From assembly GCA_023259375.1 (NCBI GenBank), contig JAHFQC010000007.1, positions 31,419 through 95,418 of the forward strand: a stretch of 64,000 nt of DNA. Direction: 5' to 3'. The notes below the pieces were generated by a model. The model was not told the DNA's origin and made no database searches. It saw only the letters and a program-made list of their open reading frames with translations. Position numbers and translations under genes: made by a program. This stretch comes from Alphaproteobacteria bacterium. GTDB taxonomy: Bacteria > Pseudomonadota > Alphaproteobacteria > Micropepsales > Micropepsaceae. This document shows, one piece after another, positions 44,079 through 52,719 of this stretch (positions within the stretch are counted from its first letter, which is position 1; each line of letters opens with the position of its first letter).

Positions 44079-45541
44079 CGCTTCCACTCCCGCCCGCCCA
44101 GCTTCACTGCCGCCTTGACGGCTTCGTCGCGGTCGCTGAACGGATGCACCGTGGCGCCGACGATCTGTCCCGCTTCGTGGCCTTTGCCGGCAATCACCAG
44201 AATGTCCCCGGCACCGAGTTCGGCAACGGCGGTGCGGATCGCATCGGCGCGATCGCCGATCTCGGTCGCATCCGGGCAACCGGCGAGGATTTCCTGGCGG
44301 ATCTCAGCCGCCTCTTCGGTGCGCGGATTGTCGTCGGTGACGATGACATGATCGGCGAGCCGCATTGCGATCTCACCCATCTGCGGACGCTTGGCTTTGT
44401 CGCGATCGCCGCCGCAGCCGAACACCACCACCAGCTTGCGCTCACAATGGGGACGCAACGCGGCGAGCACGTTTTCGAGCGCATCGGGCGTATGGGCGTA
44501 ATCGACAAACACCGGCGCACTCGAAGCCGCCACGGCGACTTTTTCGAGCCGTCCCGGGGCGCCTTTCAAATGCTCCAGCGCGGCGAACACGCCGTCGACG
44601 GGCTCGCCGAGACCGAGCGCCAGACCGGCCGCCACCAGGGCATTGGATGCCTGGAAACCGCCCGCCAAAGGCAGCGCCACCGAGTAGTGCTTGCCGGCAT
44701 AAACGATGTCGAGCGTCTGGCCATCAAGCGTCGGCTTGCGGTCGACCAGCTTCAATCCGCCGCCTTGGGCACCAACAGTAATGAGCTTGAGCCCGCGTTC
44801 GGCTGCCGCCGCAATGAAGGCTTCGGAGTATTCGACATCGGCATTGACCACCGCCACCGCATCGTCGCGCGCCAGGTCGCGGAACAGGCGCAGCTTGGCA
44901 TTGAGATAATGCTCGATGGTGGGGTGATAATCGCGATGGTCCGGCGTCAGGTTGGTGAACGCCACGGCGGCGATCTCGACGCCGTCGAGACGGTACTGAT
45001 CGAGACCATGGCTCGATGCTTCGAGCGCGAGATGATCGATGCCGTCGGCTTTGGCCTCAGCGAGAATCTTCGAAACCTCGATCGGCCCCGGCGTGGTGTT
45101 GTTGAGCTTGATGGTGCGATCCGGCGTAACGACGCCGATCGTGCCCATGCTGGCGGCGCGCTTGCCGAGCGCCGTCCAGATTTCGCGCAGGAACACCGTG
45201 ATCGACGTCTTGCCGTTGGTTCCTGTCACGGCCGCGATCGTCGCCGGTTGCGCGCCATAGAACGCTGCCGCATACGCCGCCAAAGCCGCACGCGGATTTT
45301 CCGCAGGAATGAATTCCACGCCTGCCGCTTGTACTGCGTCCGCGATTTCCGGCTTGCCGAGCACGGCGACGGCGCCGCGCGCCACCGCATCCCCAACAAA
45401 GCTTGCGCCATCCCCTTTGGTACCGGGAATGGCGGCGAACAGGAATCCTGTCTTGACCTCGCGGCTATCGCTGGCAAGTCCCGCGAACGTCTTCGCCCGC
45501 GTCAATTGCATTGCCGCCAACACCTTCTTACCCGCTGCCAT
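44075..45541 (-). CDS. murE: UDP-MurNAc-L-Ala-D-Glu--meso-diaminopimelate ligase
   Basis: 488 residues. The ATP loop VTGTNGKTSITVFLREIW is near residue 109. Later motifs are SSHGLDQYR, NLTPDHRDYH, YAHTPDALENVL and VTDDNPRTEE. The DNPR motif marks enzymes that add meso-diaminopimelate rather than lysine, which fits a Gram-negative wall. The first 14 bases overlap the end of ftsI in another frame. Confidence 0.97.
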   Translation of the reverse strand: MAAGKKVLAAMQLTRAKTFAGLASDSREVKTGFLFAAIPGTKGDGASFVGDAVARGAVAVLGKPEIADAVQAAGVEFIPAENPRAALAAYAAAFYGAQPATIAAVTGTNGKTSITVFLREIWTALGKRAASMGTIGVVTPDRTIKLNNTTPGPIEVSKILAEAKADGIDHLALEASSHGLDQYRLDGVEIAAVAFTNLTPDHRDYHPTIEHYLNAKLRLFRDLARDDAVAVVNADVEYSEAFIAAAAERGLKLITVGAQGGGLKLVDRKPTLDGQTLDIVYAGKHYSVALPLAGGFQASNALVAAGLALGLGEPVDGVFAALEHLKGAPGRLEKVAVAASSAPVFVDYAHTPDALENVLAALRPHCERKLVVVFGCGGDRDKAKRPQMGEIAMRLADHVIVTDDNPRTEEAAEIRQEILAGCPDATEIGDRADAIRTAVAELGAGDILVIAGKGHEAGQIVGATVHPFSDRDEAVKAAVKLGGREWKR

Positions 45542-47126
45542 TATGGTTCTCTTTGGCGAGGGTTATCGGATTGATCGGAACACCGAGCAAGGGAGCAATG
45601 CGCGCAATCACGTGTCCGGCCATCGGCGCCGCGGTGTAACCGGCGAGCGCAAATCCGTAGGTCGCTTTGGTTCCGTGCGGCTCGTCCAACACAACAAAAA
45701 CGAGATAACGCGGATCTTCGATCGGGAAGGTGGCGCAGAACGACGTCACCAGTTTGTGCGCCTGATAACCATGTCTTCCGGGCTTTTCCGCCGAGCCGGT
45801 CTTGCCGCCGACATCATAGCCGGGAACGTTGGCCTTCTTGCCGGTGCCGTCGGTGACGATGTAGCGCAGAAGCTGGCGCATGGTGGCGCTGGTTTCCGGC
45901 GACACCACCTGTTCACCGCGCGAATCCACCGGATTCTTGAGGAACGTCGGCTGGACTTGCCGGCCGCCGTTGACGACGGATGCAGCCGCTGCGGCAAAAC
46001 TGAGCGGGCTCACCGAGACGCCGTGACCGAAACCGATTGTCGCGGTTTCGACAATGCCCCAGTTGGACGGATAAAGCGGCCGTGCCCGTTCCGGCAACTC
46101 GCTGTGCAGCGGTTTCAACAACCCAAGATTGGTGAGGAATTCACGCTGGCGAGCCGCGCCCGAACGCAATGCGATCTGCGCGGTTCCGATATTGGACGAC
46201 TGGGCCAGCACATCGCGCGCCGATAGATAGGCCGGCATGTGCTCGGCTTCATGAATGGTGTACTTGCCGATCTTGAAGCCGTTGCCGATGGGAATCGATT
46301 CATCCAGCCGCACTTTGTGATCCTGGACCGCCAGGGCAAAGGCGAAGATCTTGAACACCGATCCCAGCTCGTAGACGTCCTGCACCATGATGTTGCGGCC
46401 GGAATCGCCTTCGGCGAAATCGCGTGCGTTGGGATCGAAGTCCGGCAGCGACACCAGCGCCAGCACCTCGCCCGTTTTGACGTCCATCACAATGCCGCCG
46501 GCAGCGTGCGCGCGGAACTCGGCCATCGCGGCGGCGGCAGCATCGCGAAGGATGAACTGCACCCGGTTGTCGATCGAGGTGATGATCGGCCCTTTGCCGC
46601 TGCGGATGCGCGGTTCAAGACCAAGCTCAAGGCCCGAAACGCCCTTGCCGTCGAGATCAGTGACGCCGACCACCTGCGCCGTGGAGCGTCCGAACGGATA
46701 ATCACGCTTGGAATTGGGCAGGTATTCGAGACCGGGCAGCTTCAGCTTGTCGACCTTGGCGCGAACCTCGGGAACCACGCGGCGCGCAATCAGGGCGGAC
46801 GGATATTTGTCGCTCAACACCATCGCGACGCGGCCAAGATCAGCCCCGGTCGCAGCTGCCAGCGCGACAGCAGCGGCGCGCTTGTCCTTCAGAAGCCGCG
46901 GGCGGGCATAAAGATCGTCAGCCGGTTGATCGCGGGCGATCAGGTCGCCATTGCGATCGAGAAGATCGGCGCGGGCGGTGAAAACAGATTGGGCTTTGCG
47001 CGCAACTGGGCGAGCGCTGAACGCCGTAACATCGACCAGACGGATTCCTACGCCCAGGAACGCGACGAACGCGAACGCCGCCCCGAACAGGATTCTCCGC
47101 TGATAGACGGTGGGCTGCGCCGCCAT
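45528..47126 (-). CDS. ftsI: Septal peptidoglycan transpeptidase FtsI (PBP3)
   Basis: 532 residues from ATG 47126. A short cytoplasmic tail and one membrane helix (about 12-30) are followed by the pedestal domain and the transpeptidase domain. The active-site motifs are SVFK (256-259, Ser256 nucleophile), SSN (310-312) and KTGS (442-445). It crosslinks septal wall with FtsW and is a beta-lactam target. The longer frame upstream to 47462 lies on ftsL in another frame and was rejected. It starts 7 bases after ftsL ends. Confidence 0.96.
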   Translation of the reverse strand: MAAQPTVYQRRILFGAAFAFVAFLGVGIRLVDVTAFSARPVARKAQSVFTARADLLDRNGDLIARDQPADDLYARPRLLKDKRAAAVALAAATGADLGRVAMVLSDKYPSALIARRVVPEVRAKVDKLKLPGLEYLPNSKRDYPFGRSTAQVVGVTDLDGKGVSGLELGLEPRIRSGKGPIITSIDNRVQFILRDAAAAAMAEFRAHAAGGIVMDVKTGEVLALVSLPDFDPNARDFAEGDSGRNIMVQDVYELGSVFKIFAFALAVQDHKVRLDESIPIGNGFKIGKYTIHEAEHMPAYLSARDVLAQSSNIGTAQIALRSGAARQREFLTNLGLLKPLHSELPERARPLYPSNWGIVETATIGFGHGVSVSPLSFAAAAASVVNGGRQVQPTFLKNPVDSRGEQVVSPETSATMRQLLRYIVTDGTGKKANVPGYDVGGKTGSAEKPGRHGYQAHKLVTSFCATFPIEDPRYLVFVVLDEPHGTKATYGFALAGYTAAPMAGHVIARIAPLLGVPINPITLAKENHNGSG

Positions 47127-47133
47127 GGATACA

Positions 47134-47505
47134 TCACATTCCGCTGCGCATCGCGGCCTTGACGACCGGCATCGGCTGGGTCTCGGCCTCGGCGCTGGCG
47201 GAACGCACCTCTTCGTTGTTAAGCGCGTCGCTGCGGCGCGGCAGATCGCGCACCGAGGCGAGTTGGACCGACGGGGCGTTCTGCATGCCGAGCTGGGCTT
47301 CGGCGAGCTTCTGGACCACGGCCGGATTGGCGACCCGCTGCCACTCGAGTTCGAGAACGCGAATGTCCTTCGTCTCCGCCTGAATCTGCTTCTCGGTGCG
47401 AGACAGCTCCTGGCGGGCGATGCGAGTCTGCTCGGAGACATGGTAGTTGGCGATGCACGCAAACCCCATCAGTCCGACGCAGAACGTACTCACGACACGG
47501 ATCAT
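47134..47505 (-). CDS. ftsL: Cell-division protein FtsL
   Basis: 123 residues in the position normally held by ftsL between rsmH and ftsI. One membrane helix (about 6-22, STFCVGLMGFACIANYHVSE) is followed by a coiled-coil-like segment (TRIARQELSRTEKQIQAETKDIRVLELEWQ) and a Pro/Ala-rich tail. The RQEL-x-x-x-x-KQIQ and LELEWQRVANP patterns match alphaproteobacterial FtsL. It links the divisome through FtsB and FtsQ. Confidence 0.88.
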   Translation of the reverse strand: MIRVVSTFCVGLMGFACIANYHVSEQTRIARQELSRTEKQIQAETKDIRVLELEWQRVANPAVVQKLAEAQLGMQNAPSVQLASVRDLPRRSDALNNEEVRSASAEAETQPMPVVKAAMRSGM

Positions 47506-47514
47506 GGCACTCTC

Positions 47515-48435
47515 CTAGGCGGCCAGGCGTTCGGCCGCGCGCAACTTTGCAGAACGGGCACGGGGATTGGCATGAATCTCCGCCTCGCCGGGGGTGAGCG
47601 GCTTCGAAGAGACGAGGCGGTACTGCGGCTTGTTGGTAATGGTGGTCTGCGGAGCATGACGCGACGGCTGCGGCGTCTCTTTGCCCCGTTCGGCAAGAAA
47701 GCGTTTGACGATGCGGTCTTCGAGACTGTGGAACGACACCACGACGAGACGCCCCTCGGGTGCCAGGATTTCCGTCGCCGATTCAAGCGCGCGGGTGAGT
47801 TCGCCGAGTTCGTCGTTCACATGAATGCGAAGAGCCTGGAACGTGCGCGTCGCCGGATGGATCGGCAGACGCTGCGCCGCCGGTCCGAGGACGTCGGCGA
47901 CGAGATCCGCCAGTTCCAGCGTGCGGGACAGCGGCCGTGCCTTGACGATGGCACGGGCGATCCGGCGAGCCTGACGTTCTTCGCCGTAACGCACCAGCAC
48001 ATCGGCAATCTCGCGCTCGTCGGCGGTGTTGAGGAAATCGGCCGCACTCATGCCTTCGGCCGCCATGCGCATGTCGAGCGGACCGTCGGCGCGGAAGGAA
48101 AAGCCGCGGTCCGGCTCATCGAACTGAAACGACGACACGCCTAGATCGAGCACCACGCCGTTGGTCGCGGTCTCACCGCTCTCGGCGAGCAGACTGTCCA
48201 TGTCGGAGAAGGCGCCATGCATCAGGGTAAGGCGGCCGGGATAAGCGGCAACCAACGCCTGGCCGCGCGCAATAGCCTCCGGATCGCGGTCGATCCCGAG
48301 CACGCGGCAATCGCAGGCTTCGAGGATGGCGCGGGAATAACCGCCGCCGCCGAAAGTGCCATCAACGTAATGGCCGCCGTCGTGCAAGTTCAAAGAGGCG
48401 AGCACTTCGGCGAGCATGACCGGGACATGGCTCAT
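47515..48435 (-). CDS. rsmH: 16S rRNA (cytosine-1402-N4)-methyltransferase
   Basis: 306 residues. The SAM motif is [20 protein letters not shown] (about 22-41), the motif [20 protein letters not shown] is near 95, and [12 protein letters not shown] (catalytic region) and AKLRAAERL close the protein. It methylates C1402 in the ribosomal decoding centre. The start codon overlaps the mraZ stop by four bases. Confidence 0.97.
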   Translation of the reverse strand: MSHVPVMLAEVLASLNLHDGGHYVDGTFGGGGYSRAILEACDCRVLGIDRDPEAIARGQALVAAYPGRLTLMHGAFSDMDSLLAESGETATNGVVLDLGVSSFQFDEPDRGFSFRADGPLDMRMAAEGMSAADFLNTADEREIADVLVRYGEERQARRIARAIVKARPLSRTLELADLVADVLGPAAQRLPIHPATRTFQALRIHVNDELGELTRALESATEILAPEGRLVVVSFHSLEDRIVKRFLAERGKETPQPSRHAPQTTITNKPQYRLVSSKPLTPGEAEIHANPRARSAKLRAAERLAA

Positions 48436-48962
48436 GGCGCGTCCTCGGTTGCCGGCGCCGCCGAAGCAGCAGGGATCGCGGCCGCTTGCATCGCCGCACG
48501 GGCCGCAAGCTCCTGGGCGGTGCGAGCCGCACGTTCGGCACGCGCATTGGCAAGACGGCGCGCCTTCACCGGCGCAAACGCTTCCGGATTCCAGATCTCG
48601 AATTTGATGCCCATGCCGACGAAGACGACCTTGTCCTTGAGGCCCGCGGCCTGGATCAAATCGTCAGGCAGGCGAACGCGCCCGTTCTCGTCGATCGGCA
48701 ACTGATTGCTGTACGAGACCAGGTGCGAAAACGTCTCGTAATCTTCGGAATAGACCGGATCCATCGTCTCGAGCCGCTTGAGCTCGGAGTTCATCAGCTC
48801 GCTGCCGAAGCCGATCAGGCTGTCGCCGTCGAGCGAGGGGCAGACATAGACACCGGTGGTTTCCTGGGCAGTCAGAACCTGCCGCCAAGGCGCAGGGATG
48901 CAAACCCGCCCCTTCGCGTCGAGCGTACCAGCAAACGTCGTGATGAAACGCTGGTTGGACAA
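48432..48962 (-). CDS. mraZ: Transcriptional regulator MraZ
   Basis: 176 residues, first gene of the dcw cluster. It has two AbrB-like repeats: [22 protein letters not shown] (about 9-30) and [20 protein letters not shown] (about 87-106), each with the D-x-K/N-GR core. About 50 extra residues, very rich in alanine and arginine, follow the second repeat and make it longer than the usual 150. MraZ binds TGGGN repeats in its own promoter and represses the operon. Four such repeats lie 75-110 bases upstream. Confidence 0.95.
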   Translation of the reverse strand: MSNQRFITTFAGTLDAKGRVCIPAPWRQVLTAQETTGVYVCPSLDGDSLIGFGSELMNSELKRLETMDPVYSEDYETFSHLVSYSNQLPIDENGRVRLPDDLIQAAGLKDKVVFVGMGIKFEIWNPEAFAPVKARRLANARAERAARTAQELAARAAMQAAAIPAASAAPATEDAP

Positions 48963-49036
48963 GAGCTCCGCCCCAAAGACCCAGGGGCGACCGGCACCTT
49001 GCCGACAAATACGGGGTTACCTACCCGTATGCTCCA

Positions 49037-49071
49037 TGGGATCGTATGGGTTTACATGGGCGGAACTGGGA
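49037..49071. promoter_or_regulatory. MraZ box: four phased TGGGN repeats upstream of mraZ
   Basis: TGGGA (49037-49041), TGGGT (49047-49051), TGGGC (49057-49061) and TGGGA (49067-49071) are separated by exactly five bases each, so the period is 10 bp. Three such repeats are the published E. coli operator. Read on the plus strand, they run opposite to mraZ. A TTGACT hexamer on the minus strand at 49072-49077 may be a -35 element, with a weak TAAACC as -10 inside the repeats, which would place MraZ on the promoter. Confidence 0.8.
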
Positions 49072-49232
49072 AGTCAACGAAAAACCTAGGAAATTGAGGG
49101 ACTTGTGAATCTAGGTGTAGACATCGAGACTCTAGCTCTAGCAAATTCAGGAACAAACCATAGACACCTTAACGAGACGCAAAGAGAGGTAAACGAACCC
49201 TTAACGCGGGTGGGACTGTGACCCCATCAGGG

Positions 49233-49248
49233 TTAATGAGCCGTTAAC
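49233..49248. promoter_or_regulatory. Consensus CtrA-type site TTAA-N7-TTAAC
   Basis: TTAA (49233-49236) and TTAAC (49244-49248) are separated by seven bases, the full consensus of the alphaproteobacterial cell-cycle regulator CtrA. It sits 270 bases upstream of mraZ and 42 bases before the trmO start codon. Additional TTAAC half-sites lie at 49169-49173 and 49201-49205, spaced 32 bases apart from each other and from the box. Confidence 0.5.
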
Positions 49249-49289
49249 GGGGCCGTGAAACAATTTCCTCCTTCCGTCGCGAGGCATCG

Positions 49290-49754
49290 ATGTTCAGCCA
49301 AATCCTTATTATTCCGGTCGGGTATGTCCGCAGCAGCCGAACCAAACCAGAGGACGACGGCTGGGACGCGATCTCTGCCAAGATAGAACTCGACCCCGGC
49401 CAGTTTGGTCCCGATGCCCTTTTAGGCCTGGCCGATTTCTCGCATGTCGAGGTGCTGTTTCATTTTCATGCCGCCAAGGCTGCGCCCGAATCCGGCGCCC
49501 GGATCCCGCGCGGCAATCCCGAATGGCCGCGCGTCGGCATTTTCGCCCAACGCGCCAAGGACCGCCCCAACCACATCGGCGCCACGCTGTGCCGCGTCCT
49601 ATCCGTACACGGAACAACCCTCGAAGTGTCCGGCCTCGACGCCATCGACGGCACGCCGGTTCTCGACATCAAGCCGGTGATGAAGGACTTCCTCCCCCGC
49701 GGCGAAGTCCAAGAACCGGCCTGGGCCAAGGAGCTTATGCGCCACTATTGGTAA
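49290..49754 (+). CDS. trmO: TrmO-family tRNA methyltransferase (TsaA/UPF0066)
   Basis: 154 residues. The pattern PVGYVRSSRTKPEDDGW, then FSHVEVLFHFH and FAQRAKDRPNHIGATLCRVL, and finally LDAIDGTPVLDIKPVMKDF matches the TrmO SAM-dependent enzymes that N6-methylate t6A37 of threonine tRNAs. The family's RSPxRPNPIG motif appears here as the variant AKDRPNHIG. It is divergent from mraZ across the 327-bp control region. Substrate is inferred from family. Confidence 0.88.
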   Translation: MFSQILIIPVGYVRSSRTKPEDDGWDAISAKIELDPGQFGPDALLGLADFSHVEVLFHFHAAKAAPESGARIPRGNPEWPRVGIFAQRAKDRPNHIGATLCRVLSVHGTTLEVSGLDAIDGTPVLDIKPVMKDFLPRGEVQEPAWAKELMRHYW

Positions 49755-49829
49755 GAACGTAGGGGACTCTGCGCACTTGTGGGGCGCATGGTCACGCCCG
49801 ATCATCACGGCGTCGAATATGAGGCCCAG

Positions 49830-50834
49830 ATGACCGACCAGACCCCGATTGTGAAGCGTCCGCCGGTGTTGTTCGAAAAGACGCAAAGCGTCATCGAACG
49901 GCTGGAGGCGCGCCTTGGCGAACCGCTGATCACCTATTGGAACTCGTCCAACGGTTCAATCTGCTCCAACGACGTGATCGGTCTTTACGGCGTTCTCAAG
50001 AGCATCGGCCCGGTGCCGCGGCTGTCGCTGTTCATCAAATCGACCGGCGGTTTCGGCGAAGCCAGCCTGCGCATGGTCCATCTGCTGCGCCAGTTCACCG
50101 ACCAATTGACCGTTCTGGTGCCGCTCGAATGCGAAAGTGCCGCCACCATGCTGGCGCTCGGTGCTGATAAAATTCTGATGGGCCCGTTGGCGCAGCTTTC
50201 CGCCGTTGACACTTCTCTCACGCACGACTTGTCGCCGATCGACCGCGACAACGATCGTGTCAAGGTCAGCCAGGACGAGCTTTCGCGCGTCGTCCGTCTG
50301 TGGCGCGAACAAGCCGACAAGGAAGGCGACAATCCCTATGGCGAACTCTATCGTCACGTCCATCCGCTGGTAATCGGTGCGGTCGACCGGGCCAGCGCGC
50401 TATCAACCAGGCTGTGCGTCGACATCCTTTCTTATCACTTGAAGGACAGGAAGCGCGCCGAGGAAATCTCCAACACCCTGAATGCGAGCTTCCCGTCGCA
50501 CTCCTATCCCATCACCATCCGCGAAGCCGAACGCATCGGCCTTAACGTGCGCCCGCTCGCCGACAACGTGAATGCGGATCTGTTGGAACTCAACGAGATC
50601 TATTCCGAGATGGGCCAGAACGCTTCGACCGATTTCGACGAGCGCAACAGTCACGACCTCTCGATTCTCAACATCATCGAAGGCAAGAGCGTGCAGGTCT
50701 TCTTCCAGCGCGACAAAGATTGGCATTACCGCGCCGAAGAACGCCGCTGGGTGTCGCTCAACGACAATTCGACCTGGAAAAAAGCCGAAGTTACCGACGG
50801 CAAGGTCGGCGTATCGGTGTTCCATATGCGCTGA
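49830..50834 (+). CDS. ClpP/crotonase-fold serine protease (SDH proteinase family)
   Basis: 334 residues. The first half carries the serine-dehydrogenase-proteinase pattern: LSLFIKSTGGFGEASLRMVHLLR (about 66-88), VLVPLECESAATMLALGADKILMG (about 95-118) with Ser103 as candidate nucleophile, and QLSAVDTSL. A helical domain follows, including SYHLKDRKRAEEISNTLN. The last 70 residues form a separate beta-rich tail ending DKDWHYRAEERRW. Members are ATP-independent, often membrane-surface peptidases with unknown targets. ATG 49830 is preceded by TGAGG; in-frame GTG/ATG starts at 49779 and 49788 are alternatives. Confidence 0.75.
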   Translation: MTDQTPIVKRPPVLFEKTQSVIERLEARLGEPLITYWNSSNGSICSNDVIGLYGVLKSIGPVPRLSLFIKSTGGFGEASLRMVHLLRQFTDQLTVLVPLECESAATMLALGADKILMGPLAQLSAVDTSLTHDLSPIDRDNDRVKVSQDELSRVVRLWREQADKEGDNPYGELYRHVHPLVIGAVDRASALSTRLCVDILSYHLKDRKRAEEISNTLNASFPSHSYPITIREAERIGLNVRPLADNVNADLLELNEIYSEMGQNASTDFDERNSHDLSILNIIEGKSVQVFFQRDKDWHYRAEERRWVSLNDNSTWKKAEVTDGKVGVSVFHMR

Positions 50835-50840
50835 GGCGGA

Positions 50841-51398
50841 TCAGGTGTCGGCGGGCTGCAGTGCCCGCACGCGTCCGGCGATCTTGAGGGCAAAGGCATC
50901 GACACCGTTCCAGTCGGTGTAATCGACTTCGGCCGTCGGATCGGTAACCCCGCCCGTCATGGTCATGATCAGCTGGATTGCCAGCCGGTCGAACAGATTG
51001 TAGCGCGGATAGACCAGACGTCCCGCGATGGCGATGGCGAGATCGGGCGTAAGCCGGCGCCGCTTGATCCATTTGCGCAAGTACGGATTGGTTTGCGGCG
51101 TGCATTTTTCTGGCTTGCGCGCCGTCAGATTCACCGAGGCCAATGCCAGCGGCGGCTTTTTCGCAAGCTTCTCATAAATATCGAGCGCAGCCTCGGCCTC
51201 GCGCAGATGATGCCCGTAGCGGATCGCGGCAATGAGGATCACATACGGCACCGCCGCCAGATCCTTAGCATCGAGTCCAACAACATTGATCGGCTCGGCC
51301 GCAATGCCTGCGGCGGTGAGGCCGGTTGCGACGCGTTCGGCAATACGACGCGTGTGACCGTCGCGGGAGGCATAGAAGATGGGAAGTGGCATAGACAT
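50841..51398 (-). CDS. hemG: Flavodoxin-domain protoporphyrinogen oxidase (HemG-like)
   Basis: 185 residues. The flavodoxin FMN loop is IFYASRDGHTRRIAERVATGL (about 7-27), followed by VILIAAIRYGHHLREAE. The HemG-specific block is SVNLTARKPEKCTPQTNPYL near 115-134, with RKWI directly after. HemG enzymes oxidise protoporphyrinogen IX using quinones, the penultimate step to haem. A long N-terminal open frame (to 51704) reads through the intergenic region and was rejected. It lies downstream of rnpB and behind a terminator-like hairpin in its leader. Confidence 0.85.
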   Translation of the reverse strand: MSMPLPIFYASRDGHTRRIAERVATGLTAAGIAAEPINVVGLDAKDLAAVPYVILIAAIRYGHHLREAEAALDIYEKLAKKPPLALASVNLTARKPEKCTPQTNPYLRKWIKRRRLTPDLAIAIAGRLVYPRYNLFDRLAIQLIMTMTGGVTDPTAEVDYTDWNGVDAFALKIAGRVRALQPADT

Positions 51399-51725
51399 TC
51401 GGGGCAAAATGACTTGGCAGATCCAGACACTGCCATCGCATGGCTTTCCACTCAAACGGCGAAAAAACCAGAGGGCCGAACGCCCCAGCGAACGGCCCCC
51501 AAGAACACCCCATCGATTGAAGTCGTTCAAGATTCCTAGCAGCGAGCGCTGTTGCCGCCAAGACATTTTTGAATGGATTATAAGAATGACTTGCATACAT
51601 GACTTCGGCAGGCGAGCGCGATCGGATGTGCTGCTGGCGGATAAGTCCCAGGCAGGACGTAGGAATTTCGCACCCACGCCATGCGCGTCGCAATCGGACG
51701 GCAACGGTATTGGCTGAGAAAACAG
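51399..51725. other. 327-bp region between hemG and the rnpB 3' end
   Basis: No credible protein frame on either strand. On the minus strand it contains a TATAAT (51577-51582), which could be the -10 of the hemG promoter although no good -35 is seen, and the hairpin with T tract described separately. The rest shows no repeats or RNA signatures that I can recognise. Confidence 0.5.
51462..51498 (-). terminator. Terminator-like hairpin in the hemG leader
   Basis: On the minus strand GGGCCG (51493-51498) pairs with CGGCCC (51473-51478) across a 14-base loop, and six T follow four bases later (51462-51467). It may end transcription coming from rnpB, or act as an attenuator of hemG, whose start codon is only 64 bases further. 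Confidence 0.5.
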
Positions 51726-52130
51726 GCGTCAGACGGCCTGTAAGCCGGGTTCTGTCCGCCACTTTTGCCGAAGCTCCAGCGACGGGATGGCCATTCCTCT
51801 GGGACGACAGTTGCCTGCCGCCTCACGCGACCTACCCGGACGGCTATCCGGAAACGGATTACGTGCCGTCCCTATTTGGTCTTGCTCCCGGTGGGGCTTG
51901 CCATGCCGTTCCCGTTACCGGGACCGCGGTGCGCTCTTACCGCACCATTTCACCCTTGCCTGGCGCGAACGCCGTCGGCGGTTTGATTTCTGTGGCGCTA
52001 TCCCTGGGGTTGCCCCCGGCGGATGTTATCCGTCACCGTGTTTCCGTGGAGCCCGGACTTTCCTCTCGCACCCCGCGCTTTGCGTTCACACGCAGTTACG
52101 AGGCCAAGCGGCCATCCGGCCATCTGACGC
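51726..52130 (-). ncRNA. rnpB: RNase P RNA (bacterial type A)
   Basis: About 405 nt. The 5' conserved GAGGAAAGTCCGGGCTCC lies at 52048-52065 (minus strand), and the 3' conserved ACAGAACCCGGCTTA at 51741-51755. Helix P1 is formed by GCGTCAGATGGCC at the 5' end and GGCCGTCTGACGC at the 3' end, 13 positions with few mismatches. The RNA matures the 5' ends of tRNAs with the RnpA protein. Length and layout fit alphaproteobacteria. Ends are set by the P1 helix. Confidence 0.96.
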
Positions 52131-52134
52131 GGGA

Positions 52135-52163
52135 GTAATAAACGAGGCCGCGGCCAAAGCCAA
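52135..52163 (-). promoter_or_regulatory. Putative rnpB promoter
   Basis: On the minus strand TTGGCT (52158-52163) and TATTAC (52135-52140) are 17 bases apart and would start transcription near 52128, two bases from the P1 helix. This places the promoter in the 37-base gap after the upstream protein gene. Confidence 0.45.
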
Positions 52164-52167
52164 CCGC

Positions 52168-52698
52168 TCAGCTGTGCGCAATTCTGGCGAAGGACGGCAT
52201 CCACAGCGCCAGTTTCCTCGCCACTGCGATGCGACTGTGATCGTCAAGATAGCCGCGCTCAAGCCCGTCCATGTCGACTTCATTGGATCCGATCGGCAAC
52301 ACGATCTTGGTCGAGACGTATTTGCGGGCGAGGCCGACTTCGGCGAGGTGCTTTTCCGGCTCCTGGCGAACATCCACTTCGACATGCCAGGGCAGAATCG
52401 CGAGTGCCTTCTGGGTGTCCTTATCCACGCCTTCGAACAGCGGGCAGAACAGCAACGTCTGCGTCTGCGCCAGCATCTCGTCGGTGGAAATGATCACGCC
52501 ATATTCGACTTTACCGACAAGGCCCATGCCTTCCAGCACCGGTTCACCGATCTTGACGATCTTCCAGGTCATGCGCATGTCGCGCTTGGGCGCGCTCGCT
52601 CGACGCGAACCGGCACCCGCCCAGAAAAACACGATGTAGATCGCACCGAGCGCCACAACCGTCGCTAGCGCGAGGCCGGTTATAATCCACTGCACCAT
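52168..52698 (-). CDS. Membrane-anchored hypothetical protein with a possible PemK/SH3-like domain
   Basis: 176 residues: one membrane helix (about 4-26, WIITGLALATVVALGAIYIVFF) and a soluble domain. The soluble part reads EYGVIISTDEMLAQTQTLLFCPLF, then LPWHVEVDV, YVSTKIVLPIGSNEVDMDGLE and ARKLALWM. The order (entry strand, interrupted barrel, pattern of a conserved Pro before the last strands) loosely recalls MazF/PemK barrels, but I see no catalytic match. Function unknown. Start at 52698 has a nearby ATG alternative only further in. Confidence 0.6.
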   Translation of the reverse strand: MVQWIITGLALATVVALGAIYIVFFWAGAGSRRASAPKRDMRMTWKIVKIGEPVLEGMGLVGKVEYGVIISTDEMLAQTQTLLFCPLFEGVDKDTQKALAILPWHVEVDVRQEPEKHLAEVGLARKYVSTKIVLPIGSNEVDMDGLERGYLDDHSRIAVARKLALWMPSFARIAHS

Positions 52699-52719
52699 TG
52701 CCCCTTCCCCCGTACAATC

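Larger units (their letters stand above)
48963..49289. other. 327-bp divergent regulatory region between mraZ and trmO
   Basis: No protein frame is credible here. The proximal part (48963-49100) holds the mraZ leader and the four TGGGN repeats. The middle (49100-49200) is AT-richer and contains two GANTC sites (GAATC near 49104, GACTC near 49130), the target of the CcrM methyltransferase in this class, though they are not proof of regulation. The distal part holds the TTAA-N7-TTAAC site and half-sites. Confidence 0.6.

Noticed and set aside
41247..44351. Very long plus-strand open frame (over 1000 codons) opposite murD-mraY-murF
   Set aside because: It is antisense to three well-supported dcw genes and has no protein family signature; long antisense frames are common in GC-rich coding DNA.
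49049..49077. TTGACT-17-TAAACC as the mraZ promoter, as a separate feature
   Set aside because: The -10 matches only half of the consensus; mentioned under the MraZ box but not called.
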